In this document: positions 34,541-42,594 of the stretch, in pieces
Layout: every line of letters starts with the position of its first letter
How positions within the stretch are numbered: position 1 is the stretch's first letter
From: [Clostridium] innocuum
GTDB taxonomy: Bacteria; Bacillota_I; Bacilli_A; Erysipelotrichales; Erysipelotrichaceae
Direction of reading: 5' to 3'
DNA: 64,000 bases
Assembly: GCA_012317185.1 (NCBI GenBank)
Contig: CP048838.1
Coordinates: forward strand, 4,402,001-4,466,000
Notes under the pieces: generated by a model
Told to the model about the DNA's origin: nothing
The model's input: only the letters and a program-made list of their open reading frames with translations
The model's database searches: none
Translations under genes and position numbers: made by a program

Positions 34541-35545
34541 TCACCTTATTTTCCGCTCTTTTGATCCTGGGATGTGCAGAATGGAACGATATTTTGCAAT
34601 CGCCCTTCTGGACACATACAAATCGATTTCTTCCAGCAGCTCCACCAGATCCTGATCACGATAAGGATTTTCTTTATCCTCCTGCTCCACAAACTTCTGA
34701 ATTGCCTTAAGAATGGAATCCTTGCTGCTTCCATCCCTAGTTGCAGAAACAAAAAGATCCTTTACTGCATAAATTTCATTTTGAAAAAGATAATACTTAT
34801 TTGACAATGTTCTGGATACGGTGGATTCATGAAATCCTGTCTTATTGGCGATATCCAGCAGTGTGCACGGCTGCAGTTCATCCATATAGAGAAAATGGTT
34901 TCTCTGTATATGAATCAGTGCATTTACCATGATTAAGAGTGTTTTATTACGTTTACTTAAATGATCAATAAAATAATAAGCCTCATCAAAATACGCACGG
35001 AGCTCTTTATCGTTCTTTACAGCCTGTAATTCATCCTGAATCTGAAAGTGTCCCAATTGCTTTGGTATTATTTCTATTTCATCGCCCAGTGTCTGAATTT
35101 CAAAATCAGGCAGAAGGATTGCATTGTTTTCTCCAGCATAGGAGCTGCAGGGATACGGCTGGCAGCCTTGTATTTCCAGCAGACTCTGTGTTACAGCTTC
35201 CATTGACAGCCCACAGTCCTTTGCTATCGCTTTATAGTCCTTACGGATAAGCTCTTCTGCATACTGAGTGAATATTTTCTCAGCAGTATATTTCTTGTTT
35301 CTTAACAACTGCAGACGGATGCTGTCTATACTATCCCTTGCGGCAACACCGGCAGGTTCAAACATTTGCAGAATTTGGATATTTTTTTGAATACAAATAG
35401 GTGCTTTTCCAAGTATTTCTGCATATTCTGCAGCTGAACTGTTAAGAAATCCATGCTCATCCAGTGATTCAATCAAAAAATTACAAATATCCTCATCAGC
35501 ATCCTGTTTTGTTGTGTGCAGCTGCAGATACAAATCCTCTTTCAA
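34541..35545 (-). CDS. rpoN: Sigma-54 factor, core- and DNA-binding part (frame-shifted gene)
   Basis: 334 residues covering RpoN regions II-III. FLIESLDEHGFL and FEPAGVAARDSI are core-binding motifs, GFHESTVSRTLSNKY is the helix-turn-helix and SRRAIAKYRSILHIP is the RpoN box for the -24 element. The frame opens with TTG in TTGA, overlapping the stop of the upstream frame (35542-35760) by 4 bp. In other RpoN proteins the corresponding segment (EKTL-D) is continuous. Here that requires a -1 shift at a run of five A residues just before the TTG. Explanations are a true mutation, a homopolymer sequencing error, transcript slippage or programmed frameshifting, or a two-piece sigma factor. RpoN loads at -24/-12 promoters, several of which occur in this window. 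Confidence 0.88.
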   Translation of the reverse strand: MKEDLYLQLHTTKQDADEDICNFLIESLDEHGFLNSSAAEYAEILGKAPICIQKNIQILQMFEPAGVAARDSIDSIRLQLLRNKKYTAEKIFTQYAEELIRKDYKAIAKDCGLSMEAVTQSLLEIQGCQPYPCSSYAGENNAILLPDFEIQTLGDEIEIIPKQLGHFQIQDELQAVKNDKELRAYFDEAYYFIDHLSKRNKTLLIMVNALIHIQRNHFLYMDELQPCTLLDIANKTGFHESTVSRTLSNKYYLFQNEIYAVKDLFVSATRDGSSKDSILKAIQKFVEQEDKENPYRDQDLVELLEEIDLYVSRRAIAKYRSILHIPGSKERKIR

Positions 35546-35760
35546 TGTTTTTCCTGCAGCAGAAGGTGCATATCAGTCGATGGTGTATATTCAATTACAG
35601 GGTTATTCTCCGTTAATGTTTTTATATAGTCCAGCAAATCCTGCTGACTCATTTTAAGTATATCGAGCGAATTCTTCATCGACTGCGAAAGCTGAAGTGT
35701 CTGTGAAAGCTTTTGTGTGTAAATAAATTTTGGTTCCAGAGCAATCCCTCCTCTCACCAA
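35542..35760 (-). CDS. rpoN: Sigma-54 factor, region I part (frame-shifted gene)
   Basis: A 72-codon frame holding RpoN region I: EPKFIYTQKLSQTLQLSQSMKN in two pieces, then LDILKMSQQDLLDYI and ENNPVIEY. Region I is the Gln/Leu-rich part that keeps RNAP-sigma-54 closed until an AAA+ activator acts. It ends at a TGA that overlaps the next frame's TTG. The start is unclear: the frame opens at TTG 35760, but the predicted transcript from the upstream -24/-12 promoter begins near 35756. An AGGAGGG lies at about 35746-35752, so a non-standard start such as CTG 35739 seems more likely. Regions I and II-III would normally be one protein of about 400 residues. Confidence 0.8.
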   Translation of the reverse strand: MVRGGIALEPKFIYTQKLSQTLQLSQSMKNSLDILKMSQQDLLDYIKTLTENNPVIEYTPSTDMHLLLQEKH

Positions 35761-35766
35761 TATTCT

Positions 35767-35782
35767 AGCAAGAATTGTGCCA
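35767..35782 (-). promoter_or_regulatory. Sigma-54 (-24/-12) promoter directly upstream of rpoN
   Basis: On the minus strand the site reads TGGCACAATTCTTGCT, a perfect match to TGGCAC-N5-TTGC with the correct 12-bp GG-to-GC spacing. The start site would fall near 35756, immediately ahead of the AGGAGGG ribosome site of rpoN. It implies that rpoN is at least partly transcribed by RNAP carrying its own product. Confidence 0.8.
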
Positions 35783-35805
35783 CAGAGTGGATGTAAATTT
35801 TAATC

Positions 35806-35834
35806 TTGACATTTATTTTTTTTGAAATTACTAT
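35806..35834 (+). promoter_or_regulatory. Sigma-A promoter of the second LevR gene
   Basis: TTGACA (35806-35811) and TACTAT (35829-35834) with 17-bp spacing, 21 bp ahead of ATG 35855. It is back to back with the rpoN sigma-54 promoter. Confidence 0.8.
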
Positions 35835-35854
35835 TCTATCAAAGGGGTGATGGC

Positions 35855-38587
35855 ATGAGAGATAAAATACTAGCAATAATCCGTAGAAACTGTGAGCAGC
35901 AGATGTTTGAAGCCAATACAGCCATTATCATCAGTGAACAGATTCATATAAGTCGAAATGAAACTGCATCCTTGCTTCATGCTTTAACAACACAAAAGAA
36001 AGTGATAAAAATCGGAGCACGTCCATCGTTTTTCCTTGACAGAGAATTTATGGAGCAGGAATACGGTATGCAGATTCCAAACAACAGCTATAAATCTGTC
36101 GAATTTCTAATGTCCCAATGCAGAGATGAACCACAGGATTTTGAAAAACTCATAGGACACGACGGAAGTTTGTCTGAACTGATCAAGCAATGCAGAGCTA
36201 CCATTGCGTATCCACCTGATGGGCTTCCTCTTATGCTCTACGGCCCCACAGGAACAGGTAAAAGTCTGATTGCCCGTCTGGCATACGAATATGCGGGAAA
36301 TAACGGACTCCTTTCGGAGCATGGAAAATTCATGGCAGTGAATTGCAGTGAATATGCGAACAATCCCGAACTGCTGACTGCAAATCTGTTTGGCTATGTG
36401 AAAGGAGCCTTTACCGGCGCTGACCAGAACAAGGCCGGACTCATCGAGCTGGCAAATGGCGGAGTATTGTTTCTTGACGAGGTTCACAATTTAAAAGCAG
36501 AATGTCAGGAGAAGCTGTTTCAGTTTATGGATCGTTCCATCTATCACAAGGTAGGAGATAATGAAACCTGGTATACGTCAAAGGTACGTCTTATACTTGC
36601 AACAACAGAGCCTCCGGAAGAGGTCTTATTAAAAACACTGCAGCGCAGAATCCCTATGACGATTACCGTTCCCACATTAAAGCAGCGCGGTGTACAGGAG
36701 AAGGTACAGCTTCTATATGCTATGTTCAAGGAAGAGGAACAGCGCCTTCGCAAAACGATTCACATCAGCACCAAGGTATATAATATCCTGCTTTCCCATG
36801 ATTTTACCGGTAATATCGGAGGCTTAAAAAGCTGTGTGCAATCCTGTTGCATCAATTCCCTTTTTCAAGATGATGACAATCAGATAATGCGCATTCAGCT
36901 CAGCAGTTTGCCGGAACAGATACTGAACGGCATAACGGAAAAAAGCTCCGTTTATACAACAACAACCGAATTCATCAATCTGCATGATCTGCAGAATTTC
37001 ATTCATACGGATAAGGAAATCATACGGCTTAATGAAGAGCTTCTAAAGCATTTTCAGGCATTTGAAAACCATACAGCGAATGAGGAAAGCTATATCAGAA
37101 GATGCAGGCAGGCTGTGTGGAAATATTTTGACACTGTGCTTCTTACAGAAGCACTGAAGCAGGAAAAGGATTTCTATCAAAGCGGTATTCAGCATATCTT
37201 CGGAATCGTCAGCGGTCAGTATAAGCTCACCATCAGTAATAACGATGTACTGTCTGTATGCAGCTACCTCAATGCCTATACAAAGGATTACCACAGCTTT
37301 CGAAACTGGTCAGCCAAACATAAAGATAAGACGGAGCTGTTTCTGGACTGTCTGAAAACCCGGTTTCCCAGAGAATACAGCATTGCCTCAGAAATAGGAA
37401 AATACCTAAACTCTTATCTGGATATCGATATCATGCCAATGGCAACGATTATCTTCATTCTCTATTTTAAAAGTCTGTTCGCAGAGGAGGACAACCAAAA
37501 GCGATGCGGTGTGATACTCGCCCATGGCTTTTCCACCGCAAGCGGTATTGCCGATGCGGTAAATAAGTCTTTGGGAAACTATGTTTTTGATGCGATCGAC
37601 ATGCCTTTGAATGTTGACATGAGCTCCATATTGGAACAGCTGAATACCTATCTGAAAAAGCTGGGGGAAACTGAAGAGCTGTTTCTTCTTGTGGACATGG
37701 GAAGTCTGGAGGAAATATATAAAGGACTTCACCTAAACAATGTCAATATTGGGATCATAAACAATATCAGTACACGGGCAGCGCTTGAAATAGGAAGCGG
37801 TATTTTGCAAAGCCGAAGCATGGAGGATATCTTCCGTGATGTTGTTTCTGGTAATATTACCAGTTATCACATCGAACGAAACCGACAGAAAAAACATGCC
37901 ATCCTGTGCAGCTGTGCAAGCGGTATGGGAACTGCAGAAAAGCTAAAACAGACGATTGAAGATTCTTTGCCTCTGTCCACAGAAATCAGTGTACTGGCTT
38001 ATGACTATAATGAGCTTGTTGAAAAGGGAATGAACTGCACACTGTTTGATAATTATCATATACTCTGTGTGATTGGGACATTAAATCCAAACATTGACCA
38101 ATTGTATTTTATTCCGATTGAGGATTTAATTATCAACGATACGATTGACGGATTTGATCATTGCATAGAGGATGCAATGTCGAAGGAACAGCTGACTCTG
38201 TTCAAGAAGAATATATTAAAGAATTTCTCGCTTTCCAACATCATGAACAGTCTTACCATATTGAATCCGAATAAATTGCTGGAGCATGTTGCCGATGCTA
38301 TAGACCGTTTACAGACAATCCTTAATATTTCCCTTGCCAACAACACCTGTTTCGGGCTGTATGTTCACATGAGCTGTCTGATCGAACGGCTTGTCATGAA
38401 CAAGGGAATCGAACTGTATCCGGATATGCTTGCCTTTGAAAAAGAGCATACTGTATTCATACAGCAGGTAGAAACAGCCTTCACAGCAGTAGAAGCCTTT
38501 TACGGTGTGCAGATTCCCGTTGCTGAAATCGGCTATGTGTATGATTATGTAAAAAATGATCTGAATTATAAAAAATATTATACCTAA
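35855..38587 (+). CDS. LevR-type sigma-54 activator 2 (GfrR-like)
   Basis: 910 residues from ATG 35855, which has AAAGGGG 7 bp upstream; the frame extends to 35822 without a ribosome site. Same order as activator 1: N-terminal HTH, AAA+ with GPTGTGKS, GAFTGA and VLFLDEVH, PRD, EIIA-Man-like domain (VILAHGFSTA), EIIB-Gat-like domain (ILCSCASGMGTAEK) and a second PRD (LYVHMSCLIERL). All key residues are intact, so it should activate sigma-54 promoters under PTS phosphorylation control. It is divergent from rpoN and upstream of the PTS/SIS operon whose two -24/-12 promoters start 11 bp past its stop. In Salmonella the equivalent activator is GfrR. Confidence 0.95.
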   Translation: MRDKILAIIRRNCEQQMFEANTAIIISEQIHISRNETASLLHALTTQKKVIKIGARPSFFLDREFMEQEYGMQIPNNSYKSVEFLMSQCRDEPQDFEKLIGHDGSLSELIKQCRATIAYPPDGLPLMLYGPTGTGKSLIARLAYEYAGNNGLLSEHGKFMAVNCSEYANNPELLTANLFGYVKGAFTGADQNKAGLIELANGGVLFLDEVHNLKAECQEKLFQFMDRSIYHKVGDNETWYTSKVRLILATTEPPEEVLLKTLQRRIPMTITVPTLKQRGVQEKVQLLYAMFKEEEQRLRKTIHISTKVYNILLSHDFTGNIGGLKSCVQSCCINSLFQDDDNQIMRIQLSSLPEQILNGITEKSSVYTTTTEFINLHDLQNFIHTDKEIIRLNEELLKHFQAFENHTANEESYIRRCRQAVWKYFDTVLLTEALKQEKDFYQSGIQHIFGIVSGQYKLTISNNDVLSVCSYLNAYTKDYHSFRNWSAKHKDKTELFLDCLKTRFPREYSIASEIGKYLNSYLDIDIMPMATIIFILYFKSLFAEEDNQKRCGVILAHGFSTASGIADAVNKSLGNYVFDAIDMPLNVDMSSILEQLNTYLKKLGETEELFLLVDMGSLEEIYKGLHLNNVNIGIINNISTRAALEIGSGILQSRSMEDIFRDVVSGNITSYHIERNRQKKHAILCSCASGMGTAEKLKQTIEDSLPLSTEISVLAYDYNELVEKGMNCTLFDNYHILCVIGTLNPNIDQLYFIPIEDLIINDTIDGFDHCIEDAMSKEQLTLFKKNILKNFSLSNIMNSLTILNPNKLLEHVADAIDRLQTILNISLANNTCFGLYVHMSCLIERLVMNKGIELYPDMLAFEKEHTVFIQQVETAFTAVEAFYGVQIPVAEIGYVYDYVKNDLNYKKYYT

Positions 38588-38597
38588 GCGTGCCCTG

Positions 38598-38613
38598 TGG
38601 CATGCTTTTTGCT
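38598..38613 (+). promoter_or_regulatory. Sigma-54 promoter, distal of a tandem pair
   Basis: TGGCATGCTTTTTGCT, with 12 bp between the GG and GC doublets. It is 11 bp past the LevR stop and 66 bp upstream of a second, similar site. The flanks of the two (TGTGGCATG... TTGCTTG.ATAC) match, suggesting a local duplication. Confidence 0.75.
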
Positions 38614-38663
38614 TGTATACAGATGCATACCTTGAAAAGAAAATCATGTCGGTTACAGCGCTG

Positions 38664-38679
38664 TGGCATGATCCTTGCT
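38664..38679 (+). promoter_or_regulatory. Sigma-54 promoter, proximal of a tandem pair
   Basis: TGGCATGATCCTTGCT, again with exact 12-bp GG-to-GC spacing. The start site would lie near 38690, about 60 nt before the TTG start of the EIIA gene. Confidence 0.8.
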
Positions 38680-38749
38680 TGGATACGTATGAGAAATAAA
38701 AGTAATACAGGGAATTTCCTGTATGCACAAAAAGAAAGGAGATAACAGC

Positions 38750-39169
38750 TTGAGAAAAATAACCATAGCTTCCCATGGAGAATTTGCGAAGGGACTGAAG
38801 CATTCCATTTCCTTGATCGTTGGAAAGCTTGCGGATGATATCCATACATTCTGTCTTTATCCTTCTCAAAGTCCTATGGATTTTAAGGAACAAATCGAAC
38901 AGGAAATCAAGCAGCATCCGGAGCATGAATACGTCTTCCTCTGTGACATCAAAGGAGGAAGTGTTCATACGGTATGTTCACAGCTGTGTGCATATGAAAA
39001 CGTTAAGGTATTCAGCGGCACCAATATGAACCTGGTTCTGGACCTGCTATTGTCCTGTCCCGATACGATTGAAACAGAAAATCGTGAGATTCTGCTTGAA
39101 AATGCAAGAGAGGGAATAACACTTATGACCAGAGATGATCTGGTAGAAAAAAAGGACGAGGAGTTCTGA
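38750..39169 (+). CDS. PTS mannose-family EIIA (second operon)
   Basis: 139 residues starting at TTG 38750, which follows AAGGAGATAACAGC; an upstream ATG at 38723 has no ribosome site. The phospho-accepting His is in ITIASHGEFAKG near residue 9, and VFLCDIKGGSVHTV is the second family block. It transfers phosphate from HPr to EIIB (39182). It is the first gene of the sigma-54-dependent operon. Confidence 0.9.
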   Translation: MRKITIASHGEFAKGLKHSISLIVGKLADDIHTFCLYPSQSPMDFKEQIEQEIKQHPEHEYVFLCDIKGGSVHTVCSQLCAYENVKVFSGTNMNLVLDLLLSCPDTIETENREILLENAREGITLMTRDDLVEKKDEEF

Positions 39170-39181
39170 AGGAGGTAGCGT

Positions 39182-39673
39182 ATGATTAAGTGTTTACGAG
39201 TGGATCACAGATTATTACACGGCCAGGTGGCATTTTCCTGGACAACAGCACTGGGGGCTGACTGCATTCTCATTGCAAATGATGATGTCATGAATGATGC
39301 GATGCGCAAAACGACAATCAAGCTTGCCAAGCCAAGCGGTGTCAAGCTGGTAATCAAAACACTTGCGGATGCCATTGAAGCATTAAACAGCGGTGTTACA
39401 GACAAGTATAAGCTGTTTATTGTTGTAGAATCCATAGAAGATGCTTATCAGATTGCGACGCAGTGTCCTGCTGTAAAAGCGGTAAATCTGGGAGGAACAA
39501 AGGCCAGAGAAGGCACACGCAGCATTTCCAGAGCGGTCAATGTGAATCCGGTGGAGGAAAAAAGGATTCAGGAATTACTGGATGCCGGAATCGAAGTGGA
39601 AATCCGAATGATTCCAGTGGATAAGTCCATTGATGCCCGCAGCGCACTGCATGAAGGAGGAAGTAAAAAATGA
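39182..39673 (+). CDS. PTS mannose-family EIIB (second operon)
   Basis: 163 residues. The active His is in RVDHRLLHGQVAFSW near residue 15, followed by LIANDDVMNDAMRKTTIKLAKP. It passes phosphate to the sugar entering through IIC/IID. GAAGGAGGTAGCGT supports ATG 39182, 12 bp after the EIIA stop. It overlaps EIIC by 4 bp. Confidence 0.93.
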   Translation: MIKCLRVDHRLLHGQVAFSWTTALGADCILIANDDVMNDAMRKTTIKLAKPSGVKLVIKTLADAIEALNSGVTDKYKLFIVVESIEDAYQIATQCPAVKAVNLGGTKAREGTRSISRAVNVNPVEEKRIQELLDAGIEVEIRMIPVDKSIDARSALHEGGSKK

Positions 39674-40431
39674 TACAGGCACTATTATTGGGGGCTATTG
39701 CATTTTTCGGTAATTGTGATTATGCATTGGGTACCAGCTTATTGAAAAACCCAATTGTATTAGGACCGCTTGTCGGTCTGGTCCTGGGGGATGTCACAAA
39801 GGGAATCATCATAGGAAGTACACTGGAGCTGGCGTTTATCGGTGCACAATCCATCGGTGCATTTGTACCGCCTAATGTTGTTGTTGGCGGTGTGCTTGGT
39901 ACCGCTTTTGCAATTACGACGGGAAAGGGTGCGGAAGTAGCAGTTACACTTGCTTACCCTATCGCATTGCTTGCTAGTATATTTGAAAATCTGTTTATGT
40001 CTGCCATCTTCCCTTTAACCGGTACCTGGGCAGATAAGTATGCAGAGAAGGGAAACTACCGTGCCATAGAAATGATCCATATCGGAGATGGTATCGTTCA
40101 GAGTCTGACCTTTGCATTGCTGGTTGTTTTTGGTTTCCTGATCGGAAGCGGTCAGGTGGAAACACTCGTAAATTCCATACCGGCTGTTATCACAGACGGC
40201 CTTACCATAGCAACGGGATTGCTTCCTGGCATGGGATTCGCCATGCTGGCTCAAATGACATTGAATAAGAAAGTCATTATGTTCTTCTTCCTGGGCTTCC
40301 TGTTGTCTGCTTATGTCGGTGTACCGGTTCTCGGTATTGCTCTGCTGGGTGTGATTGCCGCATTCCTAAAGGTTGATTTTTTCTCAGAAACCGCAGTAGC
40401 TGCGGACGGAGGTGAAGATGATGACTTCTAA
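39670..40431 (+). CDS. PTS mannose-family EIIC (second operon)
   Basis: 253 residues, strongly hydrophobic. PLVGLVLGDVTKGIIIGSTLELAFIG is the EIIC-Man signature region, followed by GTAFAITTGKGAEVA. Together with EIID it forms the membrane part. GGAGGAAGTAAAAA precedes ATG 39670. The start overlaps EIIB by 4 bp and the 3' end overlaps EIID by about 14 bp. Confidence 0.93.
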   Translation: MIQALLLGAIAFFGNCDYALGTSLLKNPIVLGPLVGLVLGDVTKGIIIGSTLELAFIGAQSIGAFVPPNVVVGGVLGTAFAITTGKGAEVAVTLAYPIALLASIFENLFMSAIFPLTGTWADKYAEKGNYRAIEMIHIGDGIVQSLTFALLVVFGFLIGSGQVETLVNSIPAVITDGLTIATGLLPGMGFAMLAQMTLNKKVIMFFFLGFLLSAYVGVPVLGIALLGVIAAFLKVDFFSETAVAADGGEDDDF

Positions 40432-41245
40432 TACCAGTGATTTGATTACAAAAAAAGACCTGCATAAGATGTTCTGGAGATCGCTTCCTATGGAATTTTC
40501 CTGGCACTATGAGCGTCAGATGCATATGGGCTTTGAATTCATGATGATTCCTGCACTTCGTAAAATTTATGATAATGATCCGGAAAAGTTCAATGATTCC
40601 TTACAGCGTCATCTTGAATTCTTTAACACATCCATGTATTTCAGTACCTTTATTGCAGGTATCATCATTTCCATGGAGGAAATGAATGCAAGACAGGGCA
40701 GCTTTGATACTGCCTCCATCAGTACTATGAAGGTCGCATTGATGGGACCGCTGGCCGGTATCGGAGATTCTGTTTTCTTTGGTACGATTCGTATTCTTGC
40801 CATTGGCGTCGGTACCTCTCTGGCTGCACAGGGAAATATTCTCGGTACAATCTTGTTTCTGCTGATTTTCAATATTCCTGCATATGCCGTCCGTTATATT
40901 GGTGCCATGAAGGGGTATGAGCTTGGTGCTAATTATCTGGAAAAAATTCAGAAATCCGGGTTAATGAATAAATTTATGCTGGCTGCCTCTATTGTCGGTG
41001 TTATGGTAATCGGTGGTATGACAAAGGAATTGATTACTGTTAATACGCCAGTCTCGATTGGCTCCGGTGACGCTGCTGCCAGCATTCAGGAAATACTGGA
41101 CGGTATCATGCCGGGTATGCTCAGCCTTGGTGTCATGGGGATTTACTACTGGCTTTTGAAAAAGAAAGTGAACGTCATTGCCATGATTGTCGGTACTGCA
41201 CTCTTTGGTATCCTTTGTGCGTGGCTCGGCATTCTTGCCTGCTAG
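40418..41245 (+). CDS. PTS mannose-family EIID (second operon)
   Basis: About 275 residues. LITKKDLHKMFWRSL, HYERQMHMGFEFM, VALMGPLAGIGDSVF and hydrophobic C-terminal segments identify EIID-Man. Two adjacent ATGs (40418 and 40421) follow GGAGG by 5 and 8 bp; either may be used. The frame's GTG at 40412 lies inside the ribosome site. It overlaps the end of EIIC. Confidence 0.92.
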   Translation: MMTSNTSDLITKKDLHKMFWRSLPMEFSWHYERQMHMGFEFMMIPALRKIYDNDPEKFNDSLQRHLEFFNTSMYFSTFIAGIIISMEEMNARQGSFDTASISTMKVALMGPLAGIGDSVFFGTIRILAIGVGTSLAAQGNILGTILFLLIFNIPAYAVRYIGAMKGYELGANYLEKIQKSGLMNKFMLAASIVGVMVIGGMTKELITVNTPVSIGSGDAAASIQEILDGIMPGMLSLGVMGIYYWLLKKKVNVIAMIVGTALFGILCAWLGILAC

Positions 41246-41275
41246 TTACAGATGGATGAAAGTGAGGTGGCAGGA

Positions 41276-42136
41276 TTGATAATTGATATGCATGTTTCTC
41301 CGGCTTTTATTGACGAGCTGCATCAAAGCGAAACGCAGCTGCAAACCTGTCGCAGGCTGACAGGCTTATACGAGACAGATACTCAGCCTGTTTCCTTTAT
41401 GAAAACGATGTGTAAGGTATCGGATATTGAAATGCTTTGCCTTCTTCCCCTCGATTTAACAACAACACATAATGCTTATCTGGGCACCAATGAACAGGTT
41501 GCTCAACTGGTACAAAAAGATTCTGATCTATTTATCGGCTTTGCCAGTGTAGATCCGCATCGAAGTGATGCCGTGGATGTTGTCCGCCATGCCTTTTTGA
41601 ATTTGCATTTATCCGGTCTGGTTCTTCATCCTTCCCAGCAACGGTTTTATCCAAATGAAGAGTTATGCGGGGCTTTGTACGAGGTATGCGAGGAATTTAA
41701 TAAGCCAATCATATTTCATGCCGGAATGTCTGCACGTCCCAATACACTGAGTAAATATGCACATCCGCTGTTATTTGAAGAAGTCGCCTGTGCGTATCCA
41801 CATTTACGTATCTGCCTGAGCGGCTTTGCATGGCCATGGGTACGTGAGGTATGCATGCTGATGCTGAAATATAAAAATGTATATACCGACACAGCTCTGC
41901 TTTATTTTGACAATCCCAAAGAATTTTATCATCAGAGCTTCTGTATAGACATTGGCGCACATTGGATTGACCGCAGTCTTCGTCACCAGATCATGTTTGG
42001 AAGCGATGAGCCACGTCTTGAACAAAGACGCATGATAGAAGCGATTTACAACATGGATTGGCGTGAGAGAACAAAGCAAATGATATTCAGAGAAAATGCA
42101 CTTGACTTTTTAAACGGAGGCGGTTTCTATGACTGA
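41276..42136 (+). CDS. Amidohydrolase-family (metal-dependent TIM barrel) protein
   Basis: About 286 residues of the Amidohydro_2 type. IIDMHVSPAF at the start holds a single His where many relatives have HxH. FASVDPHRSD, GLVLHPSQQRF and IIFHAGMSARP supply further His residues, and ICLSGFAWPWVREV and MFGSDEPRLE match the later blocks, with the conserved Asp. Members are decarboxylases or hydrolases. TTG 41276 is preferred because GAGGTGGCAGGA precedes it and the protein then begins in the family manner; the frame extends to ATG 41252. It is inside the PTS operon between EIID and the YjbQ gene, and is probably used on the imported compound or its breakdown product. Confidence 0.72.
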   Translation: MIIDMHVSPAFIDELHQSETQLQTCRRLTGLYETDTQPVSFMKTMCKVSDIEMLCLLPLDLTTTHNAYLGTNEQVAQLVQKDSDLFIGFASVDPHRSDAVDVVRHAFLNLHLSGLVLHPSQQRFYPNEELCGALYEVCEEFNKPIIFHAGMSARPNTLSKYAHPLLFEEVACAYPHLRICLSGFAWPWVREVCMLMLKYKNVYTDTALLYFDNPKEFYHQSFCIDIGAHWIDRSLRHQIMFGSDEPRLEQRRMIEAIYNMDWRERTKQMIFRENALDFLNGGGFYD

Positions 42137-42560
42137 ATACAGAGAATTGACCTATGAAACACAGGCGTACAATGAGCTTATTCCGATTGCAGAGGATATA
42201 AAAAAACTGGTATCTGAATGCGGCATACAGCAGGGAATAGTTTATATCATCACCAAACACACAACAACGGGAATTACAGTAAATGAAAATCTGGAATGTC
42301 TAAAGGCTGATATTTTGAAGAGACTCGGTATGATATTTCCCGAAGAGGACGACTACTATCATGCTCGATTCCTGCAAAGCTATGGTGCTATGGCCGGGAA
42401 TCCCACCGGACATTTAAAGGCAATGATCACAGGGAATCATGCCGTTTTTCCAATCGTAAATGGTAGCATCATGCTTGGAAAGGCTCAGGAAATTTATCTT
42501 GCGGAGTTTGATGGTCCACAGATACGGGATGTAATGATTTCCATACTGGGAGATAATTAA
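42129..42560 (+). CDS. YjbQ/UPF0047 family protein
   Basis: 143 residues. IVYIITKHTTTGITVNE and the His-containing HARFLQSYGAMAGNPTGHLKAMITG, NHAVFPIVNG and IYLAEFDGPQ are the YjbQ family blocks, with the His residues forming the putative active site. Members have weak thiamine-phosphate synthase activity in vitro; their cellular role is not settled. It overlaps the amidohydrolase gene by 8 bp. Its recurrence inside a sugar-PTS operon is unusual and suggests a metabolic role here. Confidence 0.85.
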   Translation: MTEYRELTYETQAYNELIPIAEDIKKLVSECGIQQGIVYIITKHTTTGITVNENLECLKADILKRLGMIFPEEDDYYHARFLQSYGAMAGNPTGHLKAMITGNHAVFPIVNGSIMLGKAQEIYLAEFDGPQIRDVMISILGDN

Positions 42561-42594
42561 CATACGAAAACAGAAAGAAAAGAGAGGTAAACAC

